From: Novosphingobium sp. JCM 18896 | GTDB taxonomy: Bacteria; Pseudomonadota; Alphaproteobacteria; Sphingomonadales; Sphingomonadaceae | Length of the DNA stretch: 64,000 nucleotides | Assembly: GCF_025938095.1 (NCBI RefSeq) | Contig: NZ_JAPCZF010000001.1 | Span: 310,001-374,000, forward strand | Direction of reading: 5' to 3' | Shown here: one piece after another, positions 40,233 to 49,689 of the stretch | How positions within the stretch are numbered: the stretch's first letter is position 1 | Layout of the letters: every line of letters starts with the position of its first letter | Notes under the pieces: generated by a model | What the model saw: only the letters and a program-made list of their open reading frames with translations | Told to the model about the DNA's origin: nothing | Database searches by the model: none | Translations under genes and position numbers: made by a program

Positions 40233-41711
40233 TCAGGCGGGATTGCCCAGCAGCGGAGCATGGCGATCGACCAGGATCGCGCTCGCCTCGTTCATCCCGA
40301 TGACCTCCACCGCAGTGCCATGACGACGCATCCTGGTGACGAGGTCCTCCAGCGCGCCGACCGCCGTGACGTCCCACAGGTGTCCGGCGGAAAGATCGAT
40401 CCGCACGGTCCGGGCCGTATCGCGCAGGTCGAACTGATCGACGAAAATCTCGGCGCTTGCGAAGAATATCTGGCCCGAGACGACATAGGTCCGTGTGTCC
40501 GTGGCGTCGCAGTATTCGGAACGGACTTGCATCAAGCGCGTAACTTTGAATGCGAAGAATACCCCGCTGAGCAGCACGCCCACGCCCACGCCCATCGAGA
40601 GATCGTGAGTCGCGACCGTCACGGCGACCGTCGCCAGCATGACGCCGCCCGAGACCTTCGGATGCCGGGCCAGATCGCGAAGGGAGGCCCAGGAGAACGT
40701 GCTGATCGACACCATGATCATGATCGCAACCAGCGCGGCCACCGGGACCTGCGCGATCCATGGCCGTAGCGGCACCATGACGAGCAGCAGGAAGACCCCG
40801 GCGACCAGGGTCGAAAGCCTGCCGCGCCCGCCATATCGCACGTTGCCCACCGTCTGCCCGATCATCCCACACCCCGCGATGCCGCCGAACAGGCCGGCGG
40901 CCAGATTGGCCAGGCCCAATCCCGTGCATTCCTGCGCTTTCGAACTGTTTGTGTCAGTGAGGTCATCGACGACACTGGCGGTCATCATCGATTCCAGCAG
41001 GCCGACTGCGGCCATGGCCAGCGCGTAAGGCGCCACGACAGTCAGTGTCTGCCAGGCGTATGGAACCGCAGGGAGTGCAAAGGCCGGTAGGGTAGCCGGC
41101 AACCGGCCCAGATCGGCGACCGTGTGGATCGGCATGGGGAAGGCCATGCTGATCGCGGTCAGCACGATGACACAGATCAGCGGCGAAGGGATCGCCTTCG
41201 TAACCTTGGGGGTCAGATAGATGATGCCTAGGCCGGCCGCTATCATGGCATAGGTATGCCAGCTCACGTTCAGCATCTGCGGCACTTGCGCCGAGAATAT
41301 CAGGATCGCGAGCGCGTTCACGAAGCCGGTCCGGACCGATCGCGACACGAAGCGCATCAGCACGTTCAGCTTCATCAGGCCGAAGGCGATCTGAAATAGT
41401 CCCGCCAGCAGCGTGGCCGCCAGCAAATACTGGAGGCCGTGGCTATGGACGAGGGCAGCCGCGACCAGTGCGACCGATCCCGCTGCGCCCGAGATCATTG
41501 CCGGCCGGCCGCCGGCAAAGGCGATGACGATGCCGATCACGAAGGATGCGAACAGCCCGACCTCCGGATCGATGCCCGCGACGAACGAGAAGGCGATAAC
41601 CTCGGGGATCAGCGCGAAGGTCCCCACCATTCCGGCCAGGATGTCGCGACGGGCGTTGCCGGCACCGTCGAACCATTCGGCGCAATACCGAGCGAAAGCT
41701 TGGGAAGTCAT
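40233..41711 (-). CDS. SulP family inorganic anion transporter with STAS domain
   Basis: Inner-membrane transporter of 492 aa. The transport domain begins RRDILAGMVGTFALIPEVIAF, the SulP first-helix region, followed by many hydrophobic helices and the GCGMIGQTVGNVRYGGR motif. The C-terminal STAS domain covers about residues 405-492 (YVVSGQIFFASAEIFVDQF, then the VEVIGM end). Bicarbonate, sulfate or dicarboxylate are possible substrates; the GGRGRLSTL motif does not separate them. The ATG at 41711 was chosen because the first helix follows directly; upstream codons read into non-conserved sequence. Confidence 0.9.
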   Translation of the reverse strand: MTSQAFARYCAEWFDGAGNARRDILAGMVGTFALIPEVIAFSFVAGIDPEVGLFASFVIGIVIAFAGGRPAMISGAAGSVALVAAALVHSHGLQYLLAATLLAGLFQIAFGLMKLNVLMRFVSRSVRTGFVNALAILIFSAQVPQMLNVSWHTYAMIAAGLGIIYLTPKVTKAIPSPLICVIVLTAISMAFPMPIHTVADLGRLPATLPAFALPAVPYAWQTLTVVAPYALAMAAVGLLESMMTASVVDDLTDTNSSKAQECTGLGLANLAAGLFGGIAGCGMIGQTVGNVRYGGRGRLSTLVAGVFLLLVMVPLRPWIAQVPVAALVAIMIMVSISTFSWASLRDLARHPKVSGGVMLATVAVTVATHDLSMGVGVGVLLSGVFFAFKVTRLMQVRSEYCDATDTRTYVVSGQIFFASAEIFVDQFDLRDTARTVRIDLSAGHLWDVTAVGALEDLVTRMRRHGTAVEVIGMNEASAILVDRHAPLLGNPA

Positions 41712-41944
41712 GGAAATACCAGCGGAAGTCGCAGGACGCCGCGAACTGGCGCGGACGGGCAAGAGTGCGACATGCGTTGTCCGGCGGATAAGCGGCCGGA
41801 ATAGCCACCCGGAATTCCACCGGGTCCTTGCGAATGCGGCCGCCTAACGCAGCTGTCGCCGTTCTACAAGGATCCATGCATGCGGAGCGTCTGAGGATCA
41901 GGCCTCGTGCAGCGGCGGCGCGTGCCGACTGCGCGCCATCTTGT

Positions 41945-43984
41945 TTAGGCGATGGCCGAGCTTCCATGCAAAATGCTGCCCAGGTCGAAATCCATCGGCA
42001 GGCGCCAGTCGAGGCCGGGCAGGGGGGCGCCAATCTGATCGATGTCCGCGCTCGGCGAGCCACTGCCTTTGCCCGGGGTAGCGATGCCGATGGTCACTGT
42101 GGCGACGTTCGAGTTCGTCGAGCCGTCGTTCATCTTGTAGGTGAAGCTGTCGGAGCCGATGTAGTTTTTCGACGGTGTATAGTTGAACGAGCCGTCGGCA
42201 TTCAGCTTGAGTGTGCCGTGCGAGGGCTTGTCCACGAGCAGCACCGAGGCCGGCTTCGTGGACCCGTCAATGTCGTTGGCGAGCACGCCGTTGATCGCAG
42301 AAACGGCCAGCTTCGCGTTCTTGCCGATGGCATAAGAGTCGTTCACGGCAACCGGATTGACCGGCGTTACCGCGACAACCGGGTCGTCCGCGCCGACGAT
42401 CGTAACGGTCACGACCTGGCTGACGTCTCCACCGCGGCCATCGCTGATCACCACGTCGTATAGCTGGGTCAGTGTCTGACCGGCGGCGAGAGAATCGATG
42501 GCGCTATCGCTGACCGAAAAAGACCAGGCGATCTTGTTCGTGCCGTCGATATCGGTGACATCGAGCGAGAAATTGCCCAGATAGCCGGTCGCGCGGGCGG
42601 CCGAGCTTGCCGTGTGGCGGTCGGCCAGATCGGCATCGGAGAAGCTCAGCGAACCGGCAGCAGTGTGAAGCGCATTGGTTACCTCCGCGGCTGATCCATC
42701 AGCAAATTCGGTTAGCGTCGCCGACTGCGGCGCCGAGGTGATGGCTGGCGCGGTGTTTGCCGTCGGTGCGTTGCCGCTCAGTGCCAGCCGAACATCGGCG
42801 AACTGCAGGAACTCGATGTTCTTGAGCGTATCGATCCCGTCGGGCTGCCCGCTGCGGTTATCGGCGACCGTCCAGCTGCCGTCGCCGTTCTGGTTCCAAG
42901 TGTAGCTGCTGCTCAGGCCCGAGAACACGGCCGTGTCGATGCCCAGTCCGCCGTCGAGCGTATCGTTGCCGCCGTTGCCGGTGAGCCGGTTGTCGGCAAA
43001 GTTGCCCGTGAGCATGTCGCTCCCCGATCCGCCGACGGCCATCTCGATCAGGGATGCCTCATTGCCCTTGTGAAGCAGCGCATTGGCCACGTTTCCGGCC
43101 GCATAGTGGCCGCTGCCGAGGCTGGCGAGCTGGGTTGTCGAGGTGATCGACCACTCGCCGGGCGCGAGATTGACGGCGATGTTGGTGGTGTAGGCGGAGA
43201 AGTCGTAAGTATCGTTGCCGCCGCCGTCCCAGATCGTCATGAAGATCTTGTTGCCGGCCGGTGCGCCCTGGCCGACGCCATTGAGCGACATTTGACCGGT
43301 CGTCGGGTCCCACTTGTAGACCGTATCGCCGCCATTGGTGTTGTAGTTGGCGCCATAGAGCACCTGCAGCGCCGCGATGTCGTACATCATCAGGGTCTGC
43401 GGATAGCTCGACGACGAAAGCGTATAGCCACCGACCGGACCGCCCACGTAGGAGTGGTAGCTCATCACGGTGTATTCGATCGAGTCCCGATCGGCCGGGA
43501 TTGCCGCGAAGGAGCCCTTGGCGTCCTGCGAGTGCTTGAAACCCATGTCGTGACCGGTCTCGTGCAGTATCGTGAAGAACGCGTAGTTGCCCTTGCCGGG
43601 ATTGTCATAGAGGTTCTTGGAGTTGTTGAACCAGGCATCGCCACCTACTGCCGAAGTGCTCGGGTAGTAGGCCCAGGCCGTGCTCGGTGAATCCGATTCC
43701 GCGTAACGCAGCTCGCCGTGCTGGTTGGCGGTTTCCGTGACTTCGGTGAAGGACAGCTGGGCGATGCCGGCATAGTTCTGCAAAGCGGCCCGGACCGCGG
43801 CCTGCTGGACTGCGGTGAAGGCCTCGAAATTGCTGTTCTGCTCGCCGGTGCTGTAGGTCGAGCCATACTGCGATGCGTCGGTCGGGAAGCTGCACGTCAG
43901 GGCGTTGACGCCCCATTTTACGCCAGAGAGCACGCCATCGATATAGGCGTCACCGGTCGGGGAGTAGCTGGATACGGCCGTCAT
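41945..43984 (-). CDS. Serralysin-like M10 metalloprotease with RTX motifs and cadherin-like repeats
   Basis: Secreted-type protein of 679 aa without a Sec signal, as expected for type I secretion. The N-terminal catalytic domain carries the zinc motif HETGHDMGFKH at 141-151 and the Met-turn VMSYHSY around M174, matching serralysins. A short RTX block follows (GSGSDMLTGN, NGGNDTLDGGLGID), then VCBS/Ig-like repeats with DVVISDGRGGDVSQVVTVT and a cadherin-like tail (YTPSKNYIGSDSFTY). The C-terminus lacks the usual long RTX array and ends in a hydrophobic-acidic tail. No type I secretion genes are present nearby. It is preceded in the same direction by the DUF11 gene. Confidence 0.9.
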   Translation of the reverse strand: MTAVSSYSPTGDAYIDGVLSGVKWGVNALTCSFPTDASQYGSTYSTGEQNSNFEAFTAVQQAAVRAALQNYAGIAQLSFTEVTETANQHGELRYAESDSPSTAWAYYPSTSAVGGDAWFNNSKNLYDNPGKGNYAFFTILHETGHDMGFKHSQDAKGSFAAIPADRDSIEYTVMSYHSYVGGPVGGYTLSSSSYPQTLMMYDIAALQVLYGANYNTNGGDTVYKWDPTTGQMSLNGVGQGAPAGNKIFMTIWDGGGNDTYDFSAYTTNIAVNLAPGEWSITSTTQLASLGSGHYAAGNVANALLHKGNEASLIEMAVGGSGSDMLTGNFADNRLTGNGGNDTLDGGLGIDTAVFSGLSSSYTWNQNGDGSWTVADNRSGQPDGIDTLKNIEFLQFADVRLALSGNAPTANTAPAITSAPQSATLTEFADGSAAEVTNALHTAAGSLSFSDADLADRHTASSAARATGYLGNFSLDVTDIDGTNKIAWSFSVSDSAIDSLAAGQTLTQLYDVVISDGRGGDVSQVVTVTIVGADDPVVAVTPVNPVAVNDSYAIGKNAKLAVSAINGVLANDIDGSTKPASVLLVDKPSHGTLKLNADGSFNYTPSKNYIGSDSFTYKMNDGSTNSNVATVTIGIATPGKGSGSPSADIDQIGAPLPGLDWRLPMDFDLGSILHGSSAIA

Positions 43985-44241
43985 CTGTTGTCCTGAATGG
44001 TCGCACCGGCACGAGCCGGCTTCGACATTCAGAATGACGGGAGGGGGTAAACTTCGCCTCTCGGCCGGAGGTTAATCAAAGTTAATCGCTGATGATGTTC
44101 CGGCCGCCCGCAAGAGATCCGGGAAGCCGGCGAATTGGTATGCCTTAAACATATGGAATCCCACATTGATTTGAGGATTTCAACACGGGTCGTGGGACGG
44201 GGACCGGTCGTCGACCTGCGCGCCGCGACCGGTCCGAACTG
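43985..44241. other. Intergenic region between protease and DUF11-repeat genes
   Basis: Contains the putative promoter of the M10 protease gene. GTTAATC occurs twice with nine-base periodicity at 44071-44086 (GTTAATCAAAGTTAATC), a possible regulator or IHF-type site. No terminator with a T-tract was seen for the upstream DUF11 gene. Confidence 0.3.
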
Positions 44242-46746
44242 TCACATCCAGTTGCCAGAGGTGTTCTCGTTTTCGAGCAGGTTCTTCACCGTATCGAAAT
44301 TGCCACTGGCAAAGGCCCCTTTGACCATCGTGATGACCTGGGCCTCCGTGTAACCGTACTGAATATCTTCGTCCCTGATGTTGAGGATGGCTGCAACGGC
44401 CTCGCGAGCCAGCGCCTGCGCGCCACCGCCAGTTAGACCGAGTGCCTGTTCGAAGGTGATGTCGCTGGCGACACTACCCTTTTTGCCCATGGGGCCAATC
44501 TGCCAGTTGATATTGTTGGGAGTGCCAAGTTGGAAGAAGGTTTCGAAGGAACTCGCCGCCTGAGCCGAAATATCCCAATCATTACGGTCGCCATCGTCCG
44601 GGCCGTGGTTCTTCCAGTAGCCATGTGACAGGCCTTCGCCCAGCACGCCCCAGTAATTGGCGTCATCGGTGGCAAAGATCGTCGTGCCGCCGGCCTGGGC
44701 AGTGGCGGTGCCCGTATTCGTGTGTTGGCCGATGACGAAGGTCACGACCTCGTCAAGGTCGTCGCCGAAGACCCAAACGGCTTGTTGACCCGGCGCGATC
44801 GGGTCAAGGCTGTGGGTCGTCCCCGATCCAGGATCGAGATCAAGCTTGTTGTCGCTGAGTGTCACCCCGGTCAGCGTGATGTTGCCGGTGTTCTTCACGA
44901 TAAACTTGAACTGGATATCCGAGGTTGGAAGCGCGAAAGGTCCGCTCGGTAAATCGGCATCCGACCAGGTCGCGCCACCATCAACGGAGACTTGCTTTTC
45001 GATTTCGATCTTCGGGTCGAAGACGAGATCGACCTGGGCGCTACTGCTCAGCGGATCGGTCTGACTGGTGTCGGCCGTCGCGGTGTTGTTTAGCTTGCCG
45101 TCGTTGTTGTTGTAACCGCGGGCATCAAGGTCCGCCTGCGTCAGCGTGTAGCTGTAGTCATAGATCCAGGTTTCGCCAACATCGAGCACGCCGGGGTTGG
45201 TGGTGTCGCCCGCAGGCAACCCCACGGGTGTCGCTTGCCCCTCGACAAGGTCGCTCAAGGCCACGCCCGTCAGGGAGACGTTGCCGGTATTCTCGATAAC
45301 AAGGTGATAGTTGATCACATCGCCAGCACGGTCGGCCTTGTCGTTGCCGTTGCCTCCCGTCACCGAGGTCACTTTCTTTTCGATTGCGAGCTTCGGATCA
45401 TAGATGAGGTCGACACTGGCGCTGCTGCTCTGCGGATCGGTTTCGCTCGTGTCGACCGTGGCGGTGTTGTTGAGCTTGCCGTCGTTGTCGCTATAGCCGC
45501 GCGCGTCGAGGTCCGCCTGCGTCAGCGTGTAGCTGTAGTCGTAGCTCCAGGTCTCGCCGACATCGAGCACCCCGGGGTTGGTCGTGTCGCCCGAAGGCAG
45601 TCCCACCGGCGTCGCCTGTCCCTCGAGAAGGTCGCTCAAGGCGACCCCGGTCAGCGAGACGTTGCCGGTGTTCTCGATCGTGACGTGATAATTGATCACG
45701 TCGCCAGCACGGTCGGCCTTGTCGTTGAGGTTGCCTCCCGTCACCGAAGTGAATTTCTTTTCGATTGCGAGCTTCGGATCGTACACGAGGTCAACGCTGG
45801 CGCTGCTGGTCTGCGGGTCAGTCAGTTCCGTGGTCGTGGCCGTCGCGGTGTTGTCGAGCTTGCCGTCCTTGTTGCTGTAGCCGTCCGCGTCGAGGTCCGC
45901 CTGGGTCAGCGTGTAGCTGTAGTCGTAAACCCAGGTCTCGTCGGTATCGAGCACTCCGTCGTTGTCCGTGTCGCCCGAAGACAACGTCAGTTGCGTCGGA
46001 TCATAGCCCTCGACCTTGTCGGACAAGGCCAACCCGGTCAGGGCTACGGTGCCGGTATTTTCGATCGTCACCTGGTAGTTGATCACGTCGCCAGCGTGGT
46101 CGGCCAAGCCGTTTCCGTTCCCGCCGGTCACCGAAACGAAAGTTTTTTCAATGCTGTACTGGGTGATGTCGTTGCCGGGATCAGGATCGGGAGCATCTGG
46201 CTGCGTCAGCGCACGGAATTCCTCGAAGCCGCCGTCCGAGTTCGTGAATTTTGCATAGAGAGTGATGTAGTCGTCGGCCCCTACGCCGCCAAAAAGGCTG
46301 GCCGGGATGAAAAATCCGCCGTCATCGTGGCCACTTCCGTTGTCGGCGGTAAGCAGCAGAGGGTTGGCCATCGAAAATATCTGAGTAAAGCCGGGGAGAT
46401 TCTGATCGTATAGATCCGACGTGGCGGGCTCATCCGAAAAATATAGCTTCAACGATTCGAGTGTTATGCTCGGATTTCCGCCGTCTTTCTTGTCATCGCC
46501 ATCGTTGAGGTCGAGGCGGATCTGATAATAGAATGTGCCATCGATATTTACTTTTTGCAGGGAGCTGAATTTCAGGCTGTCGGTGAATGCCGCCTTGTTA
46601 TCAAGAACATTGCCATTTTCATCGGTGTTGAAGCCTTCCTCGGAACCTTTCGCCTGAACTCTCAGGAAGGTGTCGTAATTCCCGGTACCGGAATTGACAG
46701 TGGTCAGGTCGAAATAGGCGCCATTGTTCAGCGTGAGCGTGGCCAT
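44242..46746 (-). CDS. Large DUF11-repeat surface/secreted protein
   Basis: 834-aa acidic protein without a signal peptide. The N-terminal 200 residues form a beta-rich domain of unknown type (LTLNNGAYFDLTTVNSGTG). Three tandem units of 127 aa (381 bp at DNA level) follow, each with IEKKxTSVTGGN, GDVINYHVTIENTGNVSLTG and YDYSYTLTQADLDARGY, the DUF11/TIGR01451 conserved repeat, then a fourth shorter one. The C-terminal domain begins SHGYWKNHGPDD, a motif seen at the end of other such surface proteins. Asp/Asn richness suggests calcium binding. GGAGG lies five bases before the ATG. Lack of a Sec signal points to type I secretion, like the neighbouring protease. Confidence 0.85.
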   Translation of the reverse strand: MATLTLNNGAYFDLTTVNSGTGNYDTFLRVQAKGSEEGFNTDENGNVLDNKAAFTDSLKFSSLQKVNIDGTFYYQIRLDLNDGDDKKDGGNPSITLESLKLYFSDEPATSDLYDQNLPGFTQIFSMANPLLLTADNGSGHDDGGFFIPASLFGGVGADDYITLYAKFTNSDGGFEEFRALTQPDAPDPDPGNDITQYSIEKTFVSVTGGNGNGLADHAGDVINYQVTIENTGTVALTGLALSDKVEGYDPTQLTLSSGDTDNDGVLDTDETWVYDYSYTLTQADLDADGYSNKDGKLDNTATATTTELTDPQTSSASVDLVYDPKLAIEKKFTSVTGGNLNDKADRAGDVINYHVTIENTGNVSLTGVALSDLLEGQATPVGLPSGDTTNPGVLDVGETWSYDYSYTLTQADLDARGYSDNDGKLNNTATVDTSETDPQSSSASVDLIYDPKLAIEKKVTSVTGGNGNDKADRAGDVINYHLVIENTGNVSLTGVALSDLVEGQATPVGLPAGDTTNPGVLDVGETWIYDYSYTLTQADLDARGYNNNDGKLNNTATADTSQTDPLSSSAQVDLVFDPKIEIEKQVSVDGGATWSDADLPSGPFALPTSDIQFKFIVKNTGNITLTGVTLSDNKLDLDPGSGTTHSLDPIAPGQQAVWVFGDDLDEVVTFVIGQHTNTGTATAQAGGTTIFATDDANYWGVLGEGLSHGYWKNHGPDDGDRNDWDISAQAASSFETFFQLGTPNNINWQIGPMGKKGSVASDITFEQALGLTGGGAQALAREAVAAILNIRDEDIQYGYTEAQVITMVKGAFASGNFDTVKNLLENENTSGNWM
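44990..46150. repeat. Tandem 381-bp coding repeats in the DUF11 gene
   Basis: Three near-identical units and one diverged unit spaced 381 bases apart, for example CTTTTCGATTGCGAGCTTCG starting near 45376 and again near 45757. The high DNA identity between units points to recent duplication or homogenisation, and copy number may vary between strains. Confidence 0.8.
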
Positions 46747-47261
46747 GATAACCTCCATTGCAATCACTGCCAGGTGTGCCCACGACGGACCGGTATGCGG
46801 CGCGAACCTGGGGCTGCAAGCTTTGGGCAGCCGCTAGGAAGCCTCCGGAGTACCGGCGCGAACGCGAAGCGGTTGGCAGTAACAACTCCTTCAAAGCATG
46901 GGGTCCGACTCGAAATTCACCGGAATCATGCAAATGATGAAGGTGCTCTACTCTTCGGCTTGAACGGAAAAAGTTGGGAATTCCCAATGTTATACGAGTG
47001 TCGATTATTGGAACACTCGCGGTCTTGATCGCCTGTAAATCGCGCTCCCTCGAAGAGGTAAGGCGAGAAAGCTGTTTCTAATTTAGGTGGGGGCGGGGTC
47101 TTTCATACGGATGCCCGCTTCACTACCAAATGGAACCGCCGAAAAAGCGGCCTGACGGGACAGCCAGTGGGCGCTTGTTAGCGGAATTCCGCTCATGAAA
47201 AACGCTGGGGATCCCGCAAAACGATTTCGCATCAATGCTCAAGGCCTGGCGCCCCAGAAGG
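46747..47261. other. Intergenic region upstream of the DUF11 gene
   Basis: 515 bases without a gene. It should contain the promoter of the DUF11-repeat gene (46747 side) and the 3' region of the MBL gene (47261 side). It is less GC-rich than neighbours. AGCGGAATTCCGCT (47180-47193) is a perfect 14-bp palindrome and CCGC-CGAAAAA-GCGG near 47139 a small hairpin. No transposase remnants are visible. Confidence 0.45.
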
Positions 47262-48257
47262 TCAGCCGTAGCGATAGGGATTCTTGTCGATCGTGGTGGT
47301 CCCACGCGTCTGATTGCAGAGAAAGACCGTGCCGGTGAAATAGATGCCCGGCTCCTTGATCGTCTTGGCGAATTCGAACGCGTGGCGAAGCTGTCCCACG
47401 GTCATCTCGACCGGTGCTTCGTCCGGCTGATAGGTCATGCCGTAGGCGTAGTCCTGTCCGTCGTTGCTGATCTCGACATGGCAACCCATGACATGGGTGA
47501 CGGGATGGGTGTCGCAGAAGTCGATCAGGCGCTGCATGCTCGCGAACCATGGTTCCCAGAAGCTGATGTAGCAGCGTCCCCGGTAGAACATGTCGCCGGT
47601 GTAGAGGATTTGGGTATAGCTGTCGTAATAGGCGAATTCCGAGATGACATGCCCGGGCGATCCCCAGATCAAGATGTCGCGGCCGCCGAGATCGAGCGTG
47701 ACGCGCTCTTCCGGGAAGTTGGTCATGCCCCAGAAGCCGACCATCTCCTCGTGGGTCAGCCCCATGTACCGGGTGTTGGGGCGGTCCGCGAACTGGTTCA
47801 CCGCCGCATAGTGATCGACGTGCAGGTGGCTGAACGCGACCAGCAATTCGAGGCTGGCAGGATCGCGGCCATTTCGTGCGCACCATTCCTCGATGCATTT
47901 GTCCACGACCCCGCGCAGGTCCCAGTCGTTGCGCAGCTGAACGAAGCCCTCGTCGAGCAGGAGAACACGATCGTTGCCGAAATAGAGCGGCGCGAAGGGG
48001 GCCTCGTAGCTGTAGGCCTTGTTCTGCCGCAGGATCGCCGTGTGGGGGTTGTACCAGTGGACGTGGACCGGCGGATCGGTGTTGTCCATGCACGACGACG
48101 ATCCGCAGATCCATTTGGTGGGAAAGGTCCCGGGTGCCGGCAGGTTCTTCGTGAAATCGATCGGCGTGGGCCTTGCCGCCGCTGCCGCGGCACTGGCGAG
48201 CGATCCGCTCGCGGTCGTCGTCACGGCGGCGGCGGAGAGGAATGTACGGCGATCCAT
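47262..48257 (-). CDS. Tat-exported metallo-beta-lactamase fold hydrolase
   Basis: 331-aa exported protein. The N-terminus MDRRTFLSAAAVTTTASG is a twin-arginine signal. The MBL fold is intact with the zinc motif SHLHVDH, followed by GSPGHVISEF (third His), YTGDMFYRG (bridging Asp) and MGCHVEI (last His). Family members include quorum-quenching lactonases, alkylsulfatase-like and glyoxalase-II-like enzymes; no specific one fits clearly. The ATG at 48257 has AGGACG at six bases. It is 23 bases downstream of a paralogue lacking the HxHxDH motif. Confidence 0.85.
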   Translation of the reverse strand: MDRRTFLSAAAVTTTASGSLASAAAAAARPTPIDFTKNLPAPGTFPTKWICGSSSCMDNTDPPVHVHWYNPHTAILRQNKAYSYEAPFAPLYFGNDRVLLLDEGFVQLRNDWDLRGVVDKCIEEWCARNGRDPASLELLVAFSHLHVDHYAAVNQFADRPNTRYMGLTHEEMVGFWGMTNFPEERVTLDLGGRDILIWGSPGHVISEFAYYDSYTQILYTGDMFYRGRCYISFWEPWFASMQRLIDFCDTHPVTHVMGCHVEISNDGQDYAYGMTYQPDEAPVEMTVGQLRHAFEFAKTIKEPGIYFTGTVFLCNQTRGTTTIDKNPYRYG

Positions 48258-48280
48258 GGCGACGTCCTGCATTGCGCGCA

Positions 48281-49369
48281 TCAAAAGGGGCGGGGCGGAT
48301 TGATGGCGGGCAAGTCGCTGGGCCAGGCCGTGGTGCGCTGATCCGGGCTGACGCCGTTGTAGAGCGCGAAATCCCCGCGGATCAGCATCATCTCCTTGCC
48401 CTGGATCTCGCGCGCATGGTGCAGTACCTCGTCGATGATCGTCGATTCTAGTTCGAGGATGCGCTCGTAGGGCTTGTAGGTGGCGAACCGGGGGTAATAG
48501 CGCCCGGGCACGAACATCATCTCGATGTGGCCGCCCAGGATCCACCGGACCGGCCGGCTCGCGACGAAGGTCTTCACGCGTTCGAGCGAGGCGACGAAAT
48601 CCCTGTCGTTGCCGATCTGGATCTTCCCGGGATAGAGGAAATCGCCGGTGAACAGCAGGTCGCAGTACGGATCGTAGAAGCTCACCCCGTCCTTGTGCGT
48701 ACCCGGCGTCGGAAGCACCTCGATCACGCGATCGCCCAGATCGATCTTGCCGACACCTGCCGGCCAGCCGCTCGCCAACCGGTAGAATTTCTTCATCACT
48801 TCCAGCGGTTTGGGCACGATCGTCGTGTCGTTCCGTCCCGCGAACTGCACGAGACCCTGGTTCTGGGCCAGATCCTCGCCCGAGGTCAGCGCTACGGTGA
48901 GCGGAACCCGGCTGCGGCCGCGCGCCTGGGCCCAGCGCGCGACGATCGCATCCACCGTCTCGCGAAGGGGGTAGTGTTCGGGGTTGGCCGTGGCGCCCGC
49001 ATCGATCAGCAGCGCGGCGTCGTTCCCGAACAGGAGATAGGTGAACGGGGCTTCCCAATGCACGCAAACGTTCTGGCGCAGGACGAATGTGTCCTCGTTG
49101 TACTGCACGACCTGAACGCGCGGGTCCCGGTTCTTCGCGGCGATGTTGGAGCCGTAGGTCCAGCGAAATCCGAGCTTCCCCGGCGCCGGACCCTCGCTCC
49201 GATAATCGTGCTGAACCGGCTTGTTGCGATGCAGCGGAATGGCGCTGTCGGTATGGCGTGACCCCGGCAGGTTGAACGGGAGGGCGGGATTGCCGTTGGG
49301 ATAGGCGCCGCCAGTCCCGGAAAGGACGTTGCCGGATCGGGCAGCATTGTACGGGGGCGATGACGGCAC
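48281..49369 (-). CDS. Metallo-beta-lactamase fold protein lacking the HxHxDH motif
   Basis: 362-aa paralogue of the next gene: both share VHWEAPFTYLLFGNDAALLID / APFAPLYFGNDRVLLLD type strands. The position of the zinc motif reads LTSGEDLAQNQGLV, so the two histidines and the Asp-His pair are missing, whereas later ligands remain (PTPGTHKDG, LFTGDFLYPG, GGHIEMM). A single-metal or non-catalytic role is likely. There is no clear signal peptide, and the first 60 residues are low in hydrophobicity. The GTG start follows GAGGG. Translation of both paralogues is probably coupled. Confidence 0.82.
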   Translation of the reverse strand: MPSSPPYNAARSGNVLSGTGGAYPNGNPALPFNLPGSRHTDSAIPLHRNKPVQHDYRSEGPAPGKLGFRWTYGSNIAAKNRDPRVQVVQYNEDTFVLRQNVCVHWEAPFTYLLFGNDAALLIDAGATANPEHYPLRETVDAIVARWAQARGRSRVPLTVALTSGEDLAQNQGLVQFAGRNDTTIVPKPLEVMKKFYRLASGWPAGVGKIDLGDRVIEVLPTPGTHKDGVSFYDPYCDLLFTGDFLYPGKIQIGNDRDFVASLERVKTFVASRPVRWILGGHIEMMFVPGRYYPRFATYKPYERILELESTIIDEVLHHAREIQGKEMMLIRGDFALYNGVSPDQRTTAWPSDLPAINPPRPF

Positions 49370-49689
49370 GTTCTTCCCTCAGAAGCGCGGAATAAGGGGG
49401 TGTCCAGGTTGGGCCTCGCTTGTCGAGCGAAGCGCTCTCCCACCCTTGATTGAAGGTTGCGGATATTAATTATTTCGTCAATGTTAATATTTGCGTTTTC
49501 CGGTGCTGCCAGGGCAGTTGGTGTTGCGATGCAGCATTTTGGCCGCGCTCATAATGGTGATGCAAAGTTTGCCAGTGCCAGGTGCTACCGCGAAGACTGC
49601 CCTCGGCGGCGCGCGAAAATCGGGCGCAGGACTTGCCGGGGCGTCAGTCTTCCGGTCTTCATCGTCCGACGTTTCCATAAGAATGGAGC
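49370..49689. other. Region before the decayed receptor remnant
   Basis: About 320 bases between the MBL start and the recognisable receptor remnant. It likely holds the promoter of the MBL pair. An open frame through 49457-49777 gives a protein with no family features until it merges with receptor-like residues near 49700, so I do not call a gene here. It may include unrecognisable debris of the receptor gene. Confidence 0.4.

Noticed and set aside
46120-46500. Coding potential on the plus strand opposite the DUF11 gene.
   Set aside because: The plus-strand frame repeats with the 381-bp period of the sense gene and has no ribosome site; it reflects the repeat, not a second gene.
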